Shown: positions 1 through 4,613 of the stretch, piece after piece
How positions within the stretch are numbered: position 1 is the first letter of the stretch
Layout: every line of letters begins with the position of its first letter
Origin: Deltaproteobacteria bacterium
Lineage (GTDB): Bacteria; Desulfobacterota_E; Deferrimicrobia; Deferrimicrobiales; Deferrimicrobiaceae
DNA length: 6,287 nucleotides
NCBI GenBank assembly: GCA_023489025.1
Contig: JAMDCN010000009.1
Span: 1-6,287 of the forward strand
Reading direction: 5' to 3'
Position numbers and translations under genes: made by a program
Notes under the pieces: model-generated
The model's input: only the letters and a program-made list of their open reading frames with translations
The model's database searches: none
What the model was told of the DNA's origin: nothing

Positions 1-1116
1 GAGGGGCTCGCCCGCGACATCTCCGCCATCGAGCGGAAGGTGGCGGCGGTCGCGGGGACCGATTTCAACATCAACTCCCCGAAGCAGCTGGCGTTCCTCC
101 TTTTCGAAAAATTGGGGCTTCCCCCCGTCAAGAAGACGAAGACGGGCTACTCCACCGACGTGGAAGTCCTGGAGCGGCTGAAAGACCTCCACGAGATCCC
201 GTCGCTGGTGCTCGAATACCGAACCGTCGCGAAGATCCGCTCCACCTACGTCGACGTCCTGCCGGAGAGGATCGACCCGCGGGACGGGCGGGTCCACACG
301 ACGCTCCACCAGACGCAGGCGGCCACCGGGCGGCTCTCCTCCTCCGATCCGAACCTGCAGAACATCCCGATCCGCACCGAGCTCGGCCGCCGGATCCGGG
401 CCGGGTTCGTCGCGGAGAAGGGGAACCTTTTCGTCGGGGCGGACTACTCCCAAGTGGAGCTGCGCCTGCTCGCGCACCTGTCCGGGGACGCGGAGCTGAT
501 CCGCCGGTTCCGTCAGGGAGACGACATCCATTCCGCGACCGCGGCCGCCGTTTTCGGCGTGGACCTGTCCGCGGTCACCATGGAGTTGCGGCGTCGGGCG
601 AAGGTGATCAACTTCGGCATCCTCTACGGCATGAGCCCCTTCGGCCTGTCGCGCGAGCTGGGGATCGGCGGGAAAGAGGCGAAGATGCACATCGACCACT
701 ATTTCGACAGGTATCCTGGCGTGAAGGAATACATTGATGGATTGAAGGCAACAGCCCGAAAAGATGGATATGTTTTTACTATCATGGGGCGCCGCCGCTT
801 CCTCAAGGACATCGATTCCCGGAACAAGGTGCTGCGGGAGGCCGCGGAGCGGATGGCGATCAACACGCCGATCCAGGGGAGCGCCGCCGATCTGATCAAG
901 ATGGCGATGATCCGGGTCGACCGGGAGTTCCGCGAGGCCGGGATGGAAGCGCGGTTGATCCTCCAGGTTCACGACGAATTGATCGTCGAGGCGCCGGAGC
1001 GGGAGGCTGCCGGGTCCGAGCGGATCCTGAAGGAGGCGATGGAGGGTGTGACGAAGCTGTCGGTTCCCCTGACCGTCTCGGTGAGCCGGGGGAAGAACTG
1101 GGGGGAAATCCACTGA
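1..1116 (+). CDS. polA: DNA polymerase I, C-terminal polymerase domain (5' end outside window)
   Basis: Family A DNA polymerase, which fills gaps in lagging-strand synthesis and repair. The reading frame is open from base 1, so the gene starts upstream and the 5'-nuclease and 3'-5' exonuclease regions are not visible; the GTG at 40 is only an internal codon. The polymerase core is complete and intact. It shows the ATGRLSSSDPNLQNIP segment (about 322-369) and motif A, DYSQVELR, with the metal-binding Asp at 442-444. The O-helix motif B runs RRRAKVINFGILYGMS (589-636), with Lys at 601 and Phe at 613, the Phe type that discriminates against dideoxynucleotides in E. coli Pol I. Motif C is QVHDE, with the catalytic Asp-Glu at 973-978. 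The frame ends at the usual distance after motif C (GKNWGEIH). Codons in 721-780 are strikingly A/T-ending, unlike the rest of the gene (see findings). Family assignment is essentially certain. Confidence 0.98.
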   Translation, partial: EGLARDISAIERKVAAVAGTDFNINSPKQLAFLLFEKLGLPPVKKTKTGYSTDVEVLERLKDLHEIPSLVLEYRTVAKIRSTYVDVLPERIDPRDGRVHTTLHQTQAATGRLSSSDPNLQNIPIRTELGRRIRAGFVAEKGNLFVGADYSQVELRLLAHLSGDAELIRRFRQGDDIHSATAAAVFGVDLSAVTMELRRRAKVINFGILYGMSPFGLSRELGIGGKEAKMHIDHYFDRYPGVKEYIDGLKATARKDGYVFTIMGRRRFLKDIDSRNKVLREAAERMAINTPIQGSAADLIKMAMIRVDREFREAGMEARLILQVHDELIVEAPEREAAGSERILKEAMEGVTKLSVPLTVSVSRGKNWGEIH

Positions 1117-1162
1117 TTTTCCTGTCCGGAAAGGTGAATACTCCGCCGGGCGCAGCCGTCCT

Positions 1163-1753
1163 ATGAACGAGAGGGAGAAGGGCGGCGTTCCCGACGACGC
1201 GCTGATCCGGACGACCCTCGCGGGTGACGACGGGGCGTTCGGCGAGCTCGTGGAGCGGTACAAAGGCCGGGCGTTCGCCGTGGCGGTCGGGATCGTGGGC
1301 GACGGGGACGACGCGCTCGACGTCGTCCAGGACTCCTTCATCAAGGCGTACTACAAGTTGAAGGAGTTCCGGTTCGGCTCGAACTTCTACACCTGGTTCT
1401 ACCGCCTCCTCGTGAACCAGGCGATCGACCGGTGGCGGAAGTCGGCGCGGTCGGCGGAGGTGCCCTTTGACGAGAGCTGGCTTTCCGGGGATGCCTCGCC
1501 GCCCGACAGCTTCGCGTACCCGCGTACCCCCGAGGACTTGGCGCGGAACCGGGAGCTGGGGGACGCTCTTCAGCGTGCCGTCGACGCCCTCCCGGAGTAT
1601 CACCGGGCGGTGATCGTCCTTCGGGAGGTGGACGGGATGGCGTACGACGAGATCGCCAAGGTCCTCGGGTGTTCGGTGGGAACGGTGATGTCCCGGCTGC
1701 ACTACGCGCGCGGGAAACTGAAAGAGGTCTTGAAGGCGCACAGGGAAGGGTAG
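1163..1753 (+). CDS. ECF-type RNA polymerase sigma factor (RpoE-like, sigma-70 family)
   Basis: A 196-residue group 4 (extracytoplasmic function) sigma factor that would direct RNA polymerase to a small stress or envelope regulon. Region 2 spans about residues 22-93: DDGAFGELVERY, the core-binding DALDVVQDSFIKAY, and the -10 recognition segment FYTWFYRLLVNQAIDRWRK. A linker of about 40 residues rich in Pro, Asp and Ser follows. Region 4 (about 133-187) has LPEYHRAVIVLREVDG and a helix-turn-helix, AYDEIAKVLGCSVGTVMSRL, which recognises the -35 element. Length is typical for ECF factors. The ATG at 1163 is the only usable start in frame after polA, although no good Shine-Dalgarno precedes it. 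It lies 46 bp after polA and 18 bp before the anti-sigma gene, so it is probably in one transcript with the latter. I could not find a convincing ECF-type autoregulatory promoter in the 46-bp gap. The regulon is unknown. Confidence 0.95.
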   Translation: MNEREKGGVPDDALIRTTLAGDDGAFGELVERYKGRAFAVAVGIVGDGDDALDVVQDSFIKAYYKLKEFRFGSNFYTWFYRLLVNQAIDRWRKSARSAEVPFDESWLSGDASPPDSFAYPRTPEDLARNRELGDALQRAVDALPEYHRAVIVLREVDGMAYDEIAKVLGCSVGTVMSRLHYARGKLKEVLKAHREG

Positions 1754-1760
1754 GGAAGGG

Positions 1761-1765
1761 AAGGA
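1761..1765 (+). promoter_or_regulatory. Shine-Dalgarno site of the anti-sigma gene
   Basis: AAGGA lies within a purine tract (GGGAAGGGAAGGAA) directly after the sigma factor stop codon and 6 bases before the ATG at 1772. It supports that start and is much stronger than the site before the sigma gene, which may let the anti-sigma be made in at least equal amounts (inference). Confidence 0.75.
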
Positions 1766-1771
1766 ACGACG

Positions 1772-2248
1772 ATGGATTGCAGGGCGGCTCTCATGAGCAT
1801 CGAGGCGAAGGTCGATGGCCTCCTCCCGCGTGAGGCGGAAGCGGAACTGGCCGGCCACCTTGACGGGTGCCCCGCGTGCGCCGCGGAGGATGCGGCGATC
1901 TCCGCGACAGGGCCCGCGCTGCGCGCCTTGACCGGGATCCGGGCAATGGGGAAGGCTTCCGGTCTCGACGCGATGTGGACGCGGGTGCGCGCCGGGATCG
2001 AGGAGAGCCGGGAGGCGCGGCGGCGCTCCTCGTGGATCGCGCGGTGGGCGTGGGTCCCTGCGGCCGTCGCCCTTGTGGTGGCGGCGTTCCTGTTCTACCC
2101 TGCGGGAACGGATCGTTCGCCGTTTCACCCGAGCACGTTCGACGTCGCCGTCGAGGACGTGGAATCCGAGGGCGCCACGGTGGCGCTCGTCGACAAGGGA
2201 GAGGGCCTTCCGAAGGTGATCTGGATCATCGAAGATGGCAAGACGTAA
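1772..2248 (+). CDS. Membrane-anchored zinc-finger anti-sigma factor
   Basis: A 158-residue protein with the layout of ZAS-type (zf-HC2) anti-sigma factors, which sequester an ECF sigma factor at the inner membrane until a signal releases it. The N-terminal cytoplasmic part carries Cys3 and the His29-x3-Cys33-x2-Cys36 motif (HLDGCPAC), expected to bind zinc and the sigma factor. A basic stretch (REARRRSS) precedes one transmembrane helix at about residues 88-109 (WIARWAWVPAAVALVVAAFLF). About 48 residues then follow on the periplasmic side, ending in the sequence LPKVIWIIEDGKT. The partner should be the sigma factor encoded 18 bp upstream. The 3' end overlaps the next gene by 14 bp, suggesting translational coupling. 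The family is clear from motif, topology and position; the inducing signal cannot be read from the sequence. Confidence 0.9.
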   Translation: MDCRAALMSIEAKVDGLLPREAEAELAGHLDGCPACAAEDAAISATGPALRALTGIRAMGKASGLDAMWTRVRAGIEESREARRRSSWIARWAWVPAAVALVVAAFLFYPAGTDRSPFHPSTFDVAVEDVESEGATVALVDKGEGLPKVIWIIEDGKT

Positions 2249-2699
2249 CCCGCGCGGCCGGGCGGGCGCGCCGGCACTATCCTTCTTCCTGCTCCTGCTG
2301 CTGCTCGCGGCTGTGCCGTCCGAAGCCGCCAACACGGTTTCCGTCGACGTCGGGGCGGTCTACGCCTCCAACGAGGGGACCTCGATCGACCCGGCCCTCG
2401 GGATGATCCGGGAGAAGCTCCGGTCGATGTTCAACTACACCTCCTACCGGATGCTGGACCGCAAGCGTCGCACTCTCTCGGTCGGGGAGGCGGGGGAATT
2501 CGAGCTCCCCGGCCGCCGGACGATGCGGGCGACCCCCCTGCCTGCCCAGGGAGACAAGGTCCGCCTCTTCATACAGATCTCCGACGGGCCGAGGAAGCTC
2601 CTCACCACCACCCTCGGGCTCCGCCGGGGCGGCATGGTCCTCGTCGGCGGACCCTCCCACCAGGCCGGGGCCCTCATCCTCATCATCTCCGCGGAGTAG
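2235..2699 (+). CDS. Small secreted protein of unknown function linked to the sigma/anti-sigma pair
   Basis: A 154-residue protein with a clear Sec signal peptide: a basic N-terminus (RRNPRGRAG), a hydrophobic core FFLLLLLLAAV at 17-27, and a likely cleavage after SEAA near residue 32. There is no Cys, so it is not a lipoprotein. The mature part of about 120 residues has no further membrane segment. It begins VSVDVGAVYASNEGTSIDP, contains LRSMFNYTSYRMLD (62-75) and FELPGRR, and ends with alternating hydrophobic residues and Gly turns (GGMVLVGGPSHQAGALILII), suggesting a small beta-rich domain. I recall no named domain; similar small exported proteins next to ECF sigma/anti-sigma pairs occur in deltaproteobacteria, but that is memory, not a search. 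The ATG lies 14 bp inside the anti-sigma gene with only a weak GAAG upstream, so translation by coupling or reinitiation is likely. It may be the periplasmic sensor partner or a target of the system (inference). Confidence 0.82.
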   Translation: MARRNPRGRAGAPALSFFLLLLLLAAVPSEAANTVSVDVGAVYASNEGTSIDPALGMIREKLRSMFNYTSYRMLDRKRRTLSVGEAGEFELPGRRTMRATPLPAQGDKVRLFIQISDGPRKLLTTTLGLRRGGMVLVGGPSHQAGALILIISAE

Positions 2700-2724
2700 A
2701 CTCCGGGCTCGCGGGGGGCTTCCA

Positions 2725-2800
2725 CTCCGCTACGGCTCGTCGGCCGTCCATGGCCTCCTCGCCTGCGCCTCCGCTTGCTCTCGACGTCCATGTCTCCGCT
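2725..2800. repeat. Imperfect short direct repeats (CTCCGCT / CGTCCATG words)
   Basis: CTCCGCT occurs three times (2725-2731, 2769-2775, 2794-2800) and CGTCCATG twice (2745-2752, 2785-2792). Read on the minus strand, the order AGCGGAG ... CATGGACG ... GAGC recurs, so the segment looks like diverged copies of one unit of about 25-45 bp. The words are seen directly; a common origin is inferred. GC-rich low complexity could produce some of this by chance. Confidence 0.45.
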
Positions 2801-2903
2801 GCGCTCCAGACGCCGCCCCAGTACGAGCTTCGCGCCGCTGGGGTACCCCCTCTGTATTAATAACGGGGGGCACTGCGTGGGGAACCCCGATGCCCATGGA
2901 CGG
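2744..2903. repeat. 10-bp perfect inverted repeat CCGTCCATGG / CCATGGACGG
   Basis: The arm CCGTCCATGG at 2744-2753 is exactly complementary to CCATGGACGG at 2894-2903, enclosing 140 bp. Part of each arm is the self-complementary CCATGG, which raises the chance of coincidence. It could mark the ends of a small non-autonomous repeat or simply be part of the local repeat family. Confidence 0.35.
2839..2888. other. Possible stem-loop built from TGGGGTACCCC and TGGGGAACCCC
   Basis: TGGGGTACCCC (2839-2849) and TGGGGAACCCC (2878-2888) are near-identical direct copies. Because each is close to self-complementary, 2840-2849 can pair with 2879-2888 (9 of 10 positions), and CCCCC (2846-2850) can alternatively pair with GGGGGG (2865-2870) around the A/T-rich loop TCTGTATTAATAAC. 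No T tract follows, so it is not a standard terminator. It may be a structured RNA or a repeat-element feature. Confidence 0.35.
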
Positions 2904-3041
2904 GCAAGTGCCGCGGGAGCCATGGATGGCGGGAGCGGCCCCGCTGCGCCCTACGTCCCCGAATTAGTAGGCGCATCGGAGCGAGGAAGGGGGTATCACG
3001 CGAAGATCAAAGCGTCTCCAGTAATGTTGCCGTATTTATCT

Positions 3042-3058
3042 ATCGATGCACAATCGAT
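3042..3058. repeat. Short dyad ATCGAT-N5-ATCGAT
   Basis: Two copies of the self-complementary hexamer ATCGAT are separated by GCACA, 67 bp before the WXXGXW gene. It could be a regulator-binding dyad in that gene's upstream region, but nothing ties it to a known factor. Confidence 0.3.
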
Positions 3059-3108
3059 GGGGGGTTGAATATCTTCCCCGCCGACACCGTCGAAGGGTTA
3101 CGAACGGG

Positions 3109-3115
3109 AAGGAGG
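3109..3115 (+). promoter_or_regulatory. Shine-Dalgarno site deciding the start of the WXXGXW gene
   Basis: AAGGAGG lies 9 bases before the ATG at 3125. It decides for that ATG over the in-frame TTG at 3065, because the signal peptide begins exactly at the ATG (MKRLIAIALAAG). Confidence 0.9.
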
Positions 3116-3124
3116 GAAACGACC

Positions 3125-3559
3125 ATGAAGAGACTGATCGCCATAGCGCTGGCGGCGGGGCTTCTCGCGGCACCGATGGCCGCCTCGGCGGGCGGGCGTG
3201 GCTACTACGGCCATGGCCACGGGGGCCACGGCGCAGGGGGATTCTTCGCGGGACTGGTGGGAGGGGCCATCTTGGGTACCGTCCTCTCGAACACCTACCC
3301 CGCCACGGTCTACGCGCCCGCGCCGCGCGTCTACTACGCGCCTCCCCCGGTACAGGTCTGGGTGCCGGGTCGTTACGAAACGCGCTATGTACGGGAATGG
3401 GTCCCCGGCCATTGGGAGGTGGAGCGGTACTCCGGCCACGGGGAAGACGACGAGGACGACGACGGCTACTCCCGGGGCCGCAAGGTATGGGTCCCCGGCC
3501 GGGACGAGGAAGTCCGCACGCGCGTCTGGCTGCCGGGTTACTGGGAGGAGCGCGGCTGA
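3125..3559 (+). CDS. Exported glycine-rich WXXGXW-repeat protein
   Basis: A 144-residue exported protein. The signal peptide is residues 1-22 (MKRLIAIALAAG..., cleavage after ASA). A Gly/His/Tyr-rich stretch follows (23-39), then a short apolar segment with glycine-zipper spacing (Gly43, Gly47, Gly51) that may associate with a membrane, then a Pro/Tyr/Ala-rich linker (57-77). The C-terminal half has four copies of the WxPGx(Y/W) motif at Trp79, 92, 122 and 135, that is two tandem pairs with 13-residue spacing. A 17-residue insert containing EDDEDDD (107-113) separates the pairs. This matches the Pfam-type 'WXXGXW repeat' found in small envelope proteins of proteobacteria, whose biochemical role is not established. 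The third motif is WVPGRD, lacking the final aromatic residue. A strong ribosome site precedes it and a strong terminator follows 53 bp after the stop, so it looks like a single-gene transcript. Confidence 0.88.
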   Translation: MKRLIAIALAAGLLAAPMAASAGGRGYYGHGHGGHGAGGFFAGLVGGAILGTVLSNTYPATVYAPAPRVYYAPPPVQVWVPGRYETRYVREWVPGHWEVERYSGHGEDDEDDDGYSRGRKVWVPGRDEEVRTRVWLPGYWEERG

Positions 3560-3612
3560 CGGGGAAAGGGTTCGATCGGCGCGTCGGGCGTCCGGTAACG
3601 CAACCAACCATC

Positions 3613-3644
3613 CCCCGGGGGACGATCCCCCCGGGGTTTTTTTT
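3613..3644 (+). terminator. Strong intrinsic terminator after the WXXGXW gene
   Basis: A perfect 9-bp all-G/C stem, CCCCGGGGG (3613-3621) with CCCCCGGGG (3628-3636), has a six-base loop ACGATC and is followed at once by eight T residues (3637-3644). It ends transcription of the gene at 3125 and insulates the next gene, which must therefore have its own promoter. Confidence 0.95.
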
Positions 3645-3671
3645 ACCCCCGTTTCACGCCGCATGGGGCGG

Positions 3672-3677
3672 TATAAT
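3672..3677 (+). promoter_or_regulatory. Candidate -10 box (TATAAT) for the AbiJ-like gene
   Basis: A perfect TATAAT lies in an otherwise G/C-rich stretch, 28 bp after the terminator's T tract and with its last base 7 bases before the first base of GTG at 3685. Initiation would be expected at about 3684-3685. The -35 is poor (CCGTTT at 17-bp spacing, GTTTCA at 15), so an activator or another sigma factor may be involved. Confidence 0.55.
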
Positions 3678-3684
3678 CCCCGTC

Positions 3685-4500
3685 GTGGGCAACGCTGAGC
3701 ACGACAAGTCGGGATCCCCGCTGCGGAACTCCCTCTGGAACCTCCTGTTCCGGGTGTTGTCTTCCACCGATTTTTCCCGCATCGCCTGGACGACCGTTTT
3801 GCGGGGCGCCTGCCTCTTCTTCTTCAAGGAACCGATCGACGAACTTCCCCTTTCCGACAACGATGCCTCGCGCCTTGCCCTGAAGGACCGGTTCTTCGAC
3901 CTCCCGGATCACCGCGTCTACGATCTGTTCGAATTTTTCCTTGTGGACGACCACGCCGGCCTGAAGGAGATGGACCGGAAACTGATCCGCCGCGGGTTGA
4001 ACGAGTTGCTCGAGCGGGAAGGCGCGACCGTTCGCCTGTACCACGACCGGTTTCGCCCTTACCAGGATCTCCTCGGTTTCGACGAGGTGGCGCAGGCCGG
4101 GGAGAAGGTGCGGCTGTTCGACATGGCCGCGGCGCAACGCCACATGGAGGCGGCGGTGGCGTACCTTTCACGGCGTCCCGAACCGGAGTCCCGGGGTGCG
4201 ATCCGCGAGGCGCTCCTCGCGGTGACGGCGGTGGCGAGGGAAGTGGCCGCTCGGGAGGTCCGGAAGGAGGGGGGAGAAGCGCCCTTGGTCGTGGGGTCGG
4301 TGGCGCACGCGGCGGCGGCGGCCGGGATCCCCGCGGAGCTGCTGGGGGGGATCGAGGCGATCCTGCGCCGGGCGCACGCGTTGGGCGGCCTGCCGATCGA
4401 TGGGGTGGAATCCCCTGCCGGCGAGGGGCCGGTCGATCCGCGCGAAGCGCACTTCCTGGCCGTCTTCGCCTCCTCGCTGATCGTCTACCTGCAGAAATAG
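3685..4500 (+). CDS. AbiJ_NTD4-like protein, possible phage-defence or abortive-infection related
   Basis: A 271-residue cytosolic protein without signal peptide or membrane segment. The order of motifs resembles proteins carrying the AbiJ N-terminal domain 4: LRNSLWNLL (residues 13-21), LFFFKEPIDELP (44-55), RFFDLPDHRVYDLFEFFL (69-86), LNELLEREGATVRLY (105-119), then a helical part RHMEAAVAYLSRR...RGAIREALLAVTAVAR (152-185), and a C-terminal segment AHFLAVFASSLIVYLQK that parallels the family's usual ending. In relatives as I recall them, a conserved GIRHA-type segment precedes that ending; here it reads GGLPIDGV (234-241), so this part looks changed. The role is unproven: AbiJ_NTD domains are associated with abortive-infection proteins by family naming. 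GTG at 3685 is chosen because it is the only ATG/GTG/TTG in frame between the terminator and the LRNSLWN motif; there is no Shine-Dalgarno. It stands alone, 113 bp before cysK. Recognition is from memory of motif order, not from a search. Confidence 0.62.
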   Translation: MGNAEHDKSGSPLRNSLWNLLFRVLSSTDFSRIAWTTVLRGACLFFFKEPIDELPLSDNDASRLALKDRFFDLPDHRVYDLFEFFLVDDHAGLKEMDRKLIRRGLNELLEREGATVRLYHDRFRPYQDLLGFDEVAQAGEKVRLFDMAAAQRHMEAAVAYLSRRPEPESRGAIREALLAVTAVAREVAAREVRKEGGEAPLVVGSVAHAAAAAGIPAELLGGIEAILRRAHALGGLPIDGVESPAGEGPVDPREAHFLAVFASSLIVYLQK

Positions 4501-4511
4501 GGGAATGAAAT

Positions 4512-4552
4512 TTCCTGTGGAATTTATTATGTGGAATTCCTGTGGAATTTAT
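4512..4552. repeat. 16-bp direct repeat TTCCTGTGGAATTTAT, operator-like, upstream of cysK
   Basis: TTCCTGTGGAATTTAT occurs identically at 4512-4527 and 4537-4552 (25-bp period), and GTGGAATT occurs a third time at 4531-4538. Each copy contains a dyad around TGT; the second is perfect, AATTCC-TGT-GGAATT (4535-4549), and ends 5 bases before the -35 box. This looks like a double binding site for a dimeric regulator controlling cysK, plausibly a sulfur or cysteine-responsive factor (inference). The first dyad, followed by TTTATTAT, could alternatively act as a weak terminator for the preceding gene. Confidence 0.65.
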
Positions 4553-4554
4553 GA

Positions 4555-4583
4555 TTGACAGTCGGTCGGGGGATAAATACTAT
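4555..4583 (+). promoter_or_regulatory. Sigma-70 promoter of cysK
   Basis: TTGACA (4555-4560, perfect -35) is followed after 17 bp by TACTAT (4578-4583). The region is much A/T-richer than its surroundings. An inverted repeat CTATA-TAGAC-TATAG (4580-4594) covers the -10 and likely start point and could be a repressor site. Confidence 0.8.
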
Positions 4584-4599
4584 ATAGACTATAGACAAT

Positions 4600-4606
4600 A
4601 AGGAGG
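4600..4606 (+). promoter_or_regulatory. Shine-Dalgarno site of cysK
   Basis: AAGGAGG lies 7 bases before ATG 4614, a near-ideal site fitting strong expression, and it fixes the cysK start. Confidence 0.9.
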
Positions 4607-4613
4607 TTACACC

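Larger units (their letters stand above)
2700..3124. other. Intergenic stretch without a convincing gene; repeat-bearing
   Basis: About 425 bp lie between the secreted-protein gene and the WXXGXW gene. Open frames on both strands (for example 2775-3068 + and 2444-2923 -) have no recognisable protein, no good ribosome site and low-complexity composition, so I do not call them. The left half (2720-2940) is GC-rich with short repeated words CTCCGCT and CGTCCATG and a GC hairpin (separate entries). The right half (2960-3070) becomes A/T-richer and holds the dyad ATCGAT-GCACA-ATCGAT (3042-3058), plus a weak promoter-like pair TTGCCG (3027) / CACAAT (3049). No intrinsic terminator with a T tract follows the gene ending at 2699. 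The stretch may be a degenerate repeat element or a 5' regulatory region. Confidence 0.6.

Noticed and set aside
1117..1162. Possible ECF autoregulatory promoter before the sigma gene
   Set aside because: A GAACTG at 1095-1100 resembles a -35, but no matching -10 is found at suitable spacing.
896..2335. Long minus-strand open frame (479 codons) opposite the sigma and anti-sigma genes
   Set aside because: Arg/Pro-rich low-complexity translation with no family resemblance; it is the antisense shadow of two clear plus-strand genes in high-GC DNA.
2725..2903. CRISPR array
   Set aside because: Repeats are short, diverged and unevenly spaced, and no cas gene is present.
2444..2923. Minus-strand open frame reaching into the intergenic repeat stretch
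   Set aside because: It overlaps the secreted-protein gene antisense, and its unique part is the repeat-derived Arg-rich stretch with no recognisable domain or ribosome site.
2775..3068. Plus-strand 97-codon open frame in the intergenic stretch
   Set aside because: No Shine-Dalgarno, no recognisable sequence, and it spans the repeats and composition change; kept as non-coding.
3065..3124. TTG start 60 bases upstream for the WXXGXW gene
   Set aside because: It would bury the signal peptide; AAGGAGG is correctly spaced only for the ATG at 3125.
3046..3684. Upstream extension of the AbiJ-like frame to an ATG at 3046
   Set aside because: It would cross the whole WXXGXW gene in another frame and the strong terminator; the translation there is Arg/Gly-rich nonsense, and homologous sequence begins only near 3721.
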